Positions 9,242 to 10,626 of a stretch of DNA of 10,626 nucleotides are shown here, piece by piece (position 1 is the stretch's first letter; each line of letters starts with the position of its first letter). The DNA comes from an uncultured Methylobacillus sp. (lineage in GTDB: Bacteria; Pseudomonadota; Gammaproteobacteria; Burkholderiales; Methylophilaceae). Location of the stretch: positions 1 through 10,626 of the forward strand of contig CAMLME010000059.1 in the NCBI GenBank assembly GCA_946481235.1. Reading direction: 5' to 3'. The notes below the pieces were generated by a model, which was given only the letters and a program-made list of their open reading frames with translations, was not told the DNA's origin and did no database searches. The position numbers and the translations under genes were made by a program.

Positions 9242-9832
9242 TCATGCCTGCGGTTTTTGCGCCGATTTCGGCCGGAAAGCCTTGACCATGGCCTCGTTGG
9301 TTTCGATATACGGAGCGCCGATCAGGTCCAGGCAATACGGCACCGCCGCGAAAATGCCGTGCACCAGTTGATTGCCGTCGGAGTCCTTGAGGCCTTCCAG
9401 CGTTTCGCGTATGGATTTCGGCTGACCGGGCAGGTTGATGATCAGGCTTTGCTTGCGGATGACCGCCACTTGCCGCGACAGGATGGCAGTCGGTACGAAT
9501 TGCAGGCTGATCTGGCGCATCTGTTCGCCGAAGCCGGGCATGACCTTGTCGGCAACGGCCAGTGTCGCCTCCGGCGTTACGTCCCGCAATGCGGGGCCTG
9601 TGCCACCGGTGGTCAATACCAACGAACATTCTTCATGATCGACCAGGTCGCGCAGCATGGCTTCGATTTCATCCTGTTCATCAGGGATGATGCGCGCAAC
9701 ATGTTCCCAGGGCGTTTTCAACGCGGATCCAAGCCAATCACGTAGCGCCGGGATACCCTGGTCTTCGTAAACCCCGCTGGAGGCGCGGTCGCTGATGGAT
9801 ATCAATCCGATCTTGATGAATTTTTCCGTCAT
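9242..9832 (-). CDS. mog: Molybdopterin adenylyltransferase
   Basis: Adenylates molybdopterin before molybdate insertion in molybdenum cofactor synthesis; cytosolic trimer. 196 residues, as in Escherichia coli Mog, with which recalled sequence agrees closely. Motifs: [23 protein letters not shown] (8-30) at the N-terminus; TTGGTGP (74-80) followed by RDVTPEAT (83-90), the MPT-binding loop with its Asp; [12 protein letters not shown] (99-110); [14 protein letters not shown] (118-131); and LPGQPKSI (134-141). The length and motifs favour Mog over the shorter MoaB. I chose the ATG at 9830-9832 by family alignment although no purine-rich ribosome site precedes it; in-frame ATGs at 9878-9880 and 9869-9871 would add 16 or 13 residues. 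A thiL neighbour is not a usual metabolic partner, so the grouping may be just positional. Confidence 0.95.
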   Translation of the reverse strand: MTEKFIKIGLISISDRASSGVYEDQGIPALRDWLGSALKTPWEHVARIIPDEQDEIEAMLRDLVDHEECSLVLTTGGTGPALRDVTPEATLAVADKVMPGFGEQMRQISLQFVPTAILSRQVAVIRKQSLIINLPGQPKSIRETLEGLKDSDGNQLVHGIFAAVPYCLDLIGAPYIETNEAMVKAFRPKSAQKPQA

Positions 9833-9866
9833 GGGGACTGTCACAGAGGCTGCGTTAAGGAGATTT

Positions 9867-9894
9867 ATCATACCATCCACTTACGGGATGCAAA
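9867..9894 (-). promoter_or_regulatory. Candidate promoter for mog-thiL-pgpA-pncC
   Basis: On the minus strand TTTGCA (9889-9894) and TATGAT (9867-9872, 5/6 match to the -10 consensus) are 16 bases apart. They would start transcription near 9860, about 28 bases before the chosen mog start. If mog instead begins at one of the upstream in-frame ATGs, this cannot be its promoter, so the promoter and the chosen start support each other. It lies within the 74-base gap shared with the divergent lipoprotein gene. Confidence 0.4.
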
Positions 9895-9906
9895 AAAGGA
9901 ATAGTC

Positions 9907-10626
9907 ATGCTTAGAACCTCACCCTTGTTGCTTACTTTCTTCTTGTTCGCATGCTCGTCGGCTGGCACTCCGATGCAGGAGCCACCGCCTAATCCTTACG
10001 CCAGGAATTACGTCAGCAGCATGAAATCTCCAACAGCCAGCAACGCCGCAACGCCGCAAATCTATCGGGGGCAGGATCGCGTTGCCGATTACCAGACATT
10101 GCTTGAGGACGGATACGACTTGTTGGGTTATTCCTCCTTCGAGGCGGCGGATGTGCCGCCGGAAAAACTGACCGAGCAGGCGAAAAAGGTAAATGCCGAC
10201 CTTGCGCTGGTTTATACCACGCGCTCCGGTGAAGTCCCCGCGAGTGTCAAGCTGGATCAGGCCAAGGAAAAGATGGCAAAAAAACAGCAGGAAAAAGTCA
10301 GTCCGGATGTGCCGAAGGGAACATTGAAGAATTTCGATCGTGAGTACTACAACTATTTTGCTTCGTATTGGGTCAAGTTGCCGACCCCTTTGCTTGGAGT
10401 GCATGTCAAGCAGGAAAAAGAAGCTGGATTCCCGGAAAAGGGATTGGAAGTCATCGCTGTCATCAAGGGCTCCCCAGCCGCCACCGCCGGGCTGCAAAAA
10501 GGCGATACCCTGATGCGGCTTGGAGAAATGGAATTGAGCAAGCCGGAATTATTGACACAGGCAGCGCAGCGCTATGCCGGCCAGAAAACCGACCTCGTCG
10601 TCAGCCGTCTAGGACAGGAGCAGCAT
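9907..10626 (+). CDS. Lipoprotein with a C-terminal PDZ domain, 3' end cut by window edge
   Basis: 240 codons are present and the frame is still open at the last base. The N-terminus is a lipoprotein signal: a short hydrophobic stretch (7-14) and lipobox LFAC with Cys16; Ser at +2 predicts the outer membrane by the E. coli sorting rule. A Pro/Ser/Asn-rich tether follows (18-55). Next is a region (about 57-105) with the pattern GYDLLGYSSFEA...AKKVNADLALVY, resembling a small alpha/beta module I have seen in other bacterial lipoproteins. A charged Lys/Glu/Gln helix follows (113-135). A PDZ domain begins near LLGVHV (162-167) and includes GSPAATAGLQKGDTL (188-202). No protease domain is visible, so a periplasmic binding or scaffold role is inferred. 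The start is supported by AAGGA six bases upstream. It is the only plus-strand gene and diverges from mog. Confidence 0.85.
   Translation, partial: MLRTSPLLLTFFLFACSSAGTPMQEPPPNPYARNYVSSMKSPTASNAATPQIYRGQDRVADYQTLLEDGYDLLGYSSFEAADVPPEKLTEQAKKVNADLALVYTTRSGEVPASVKLDQAKEKMAKKQQEKVSPDVPKGTLKNFDREYYNYFASYWVKLPTPLLGVHVKQEKEAGFPEKGLEVIAVIKGSPAATAGLQKGDTLMRLGEMELSKPELLTQAAQRYAGQKTDLVVSRLGQEQH

Overview
The window reads as a stretch of a betaproteobacterial chromosome. The gene order and protein sequences fit the Nitrosomonadales/Gallionellales side of that class, but this placement is from memory of similar loci and no search was run. Base composition is moderately GC-rich by eye. I see no mobile element, CRISPR array, tRNA or rRNA. 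Every gene on the minus strand is intact except the one cut by the window edge.

Ten genes run right to left on the minus strand, and one runs left to right at the right edge. In minus-strand reading order these are mog (molybdopterin adenylyltransferase), thiL (thiamine-monophosphate kinase), pgpA (phosphatidylglycerophosphatase A), pncC (CinA-C type NMN deamidase), an unnamed Sel1-repeat protein, an unnamed coiled-coil/J-domain protein, recA, recX, alaS and lysC (3' end lost at base 1). On the plus strand, a lipoprotein with a C-terminal PDZ domain starts at 9907, diverges from mog and runs off the right edge.

The spacing suggests four transcription blocks. Block 1 is mog-thiL-pgpA-pncC, with thiL/pgpA and pgpA/pncC overlapping by 17 and 22 bases; a plausible promoter lies in the gap shared with the divergent lipoprotein gene. 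Block 2 is the Sel1 gene plus the J-domain gene, overlapping by 11 bases, with a good sigma70-like promoter candidate embedded in the pncC stop codon. Block 3 is recA-recX, overlapping by 20 bases, preceded by a 92-base gap with a promoter candidate and a small palindrome but no recognisable LexA box. Block 4 is alaS-lysC, following recX after 42 bases that carry a perfect 7-bp hairpin.

The functions are mostly housekeeping: cofactor synthesis (molybdopterin, thiamine), phospholipid synthesis, NAD salvage, recombination and its control, alanyl-tRNA charging, and the first step of the aspartate amino-acid family. The parts least explained by known systems are the translationally coupled Sel1/J-domain pair beside recA and the PDZ lipoprotein. 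Other points worth a look are a probable internal translation start in lysC and the apparent lack of a standard SOS box at recA. I did not find a clearly new multi-gene system; the Sel1/J-domain pair is the best candidate.
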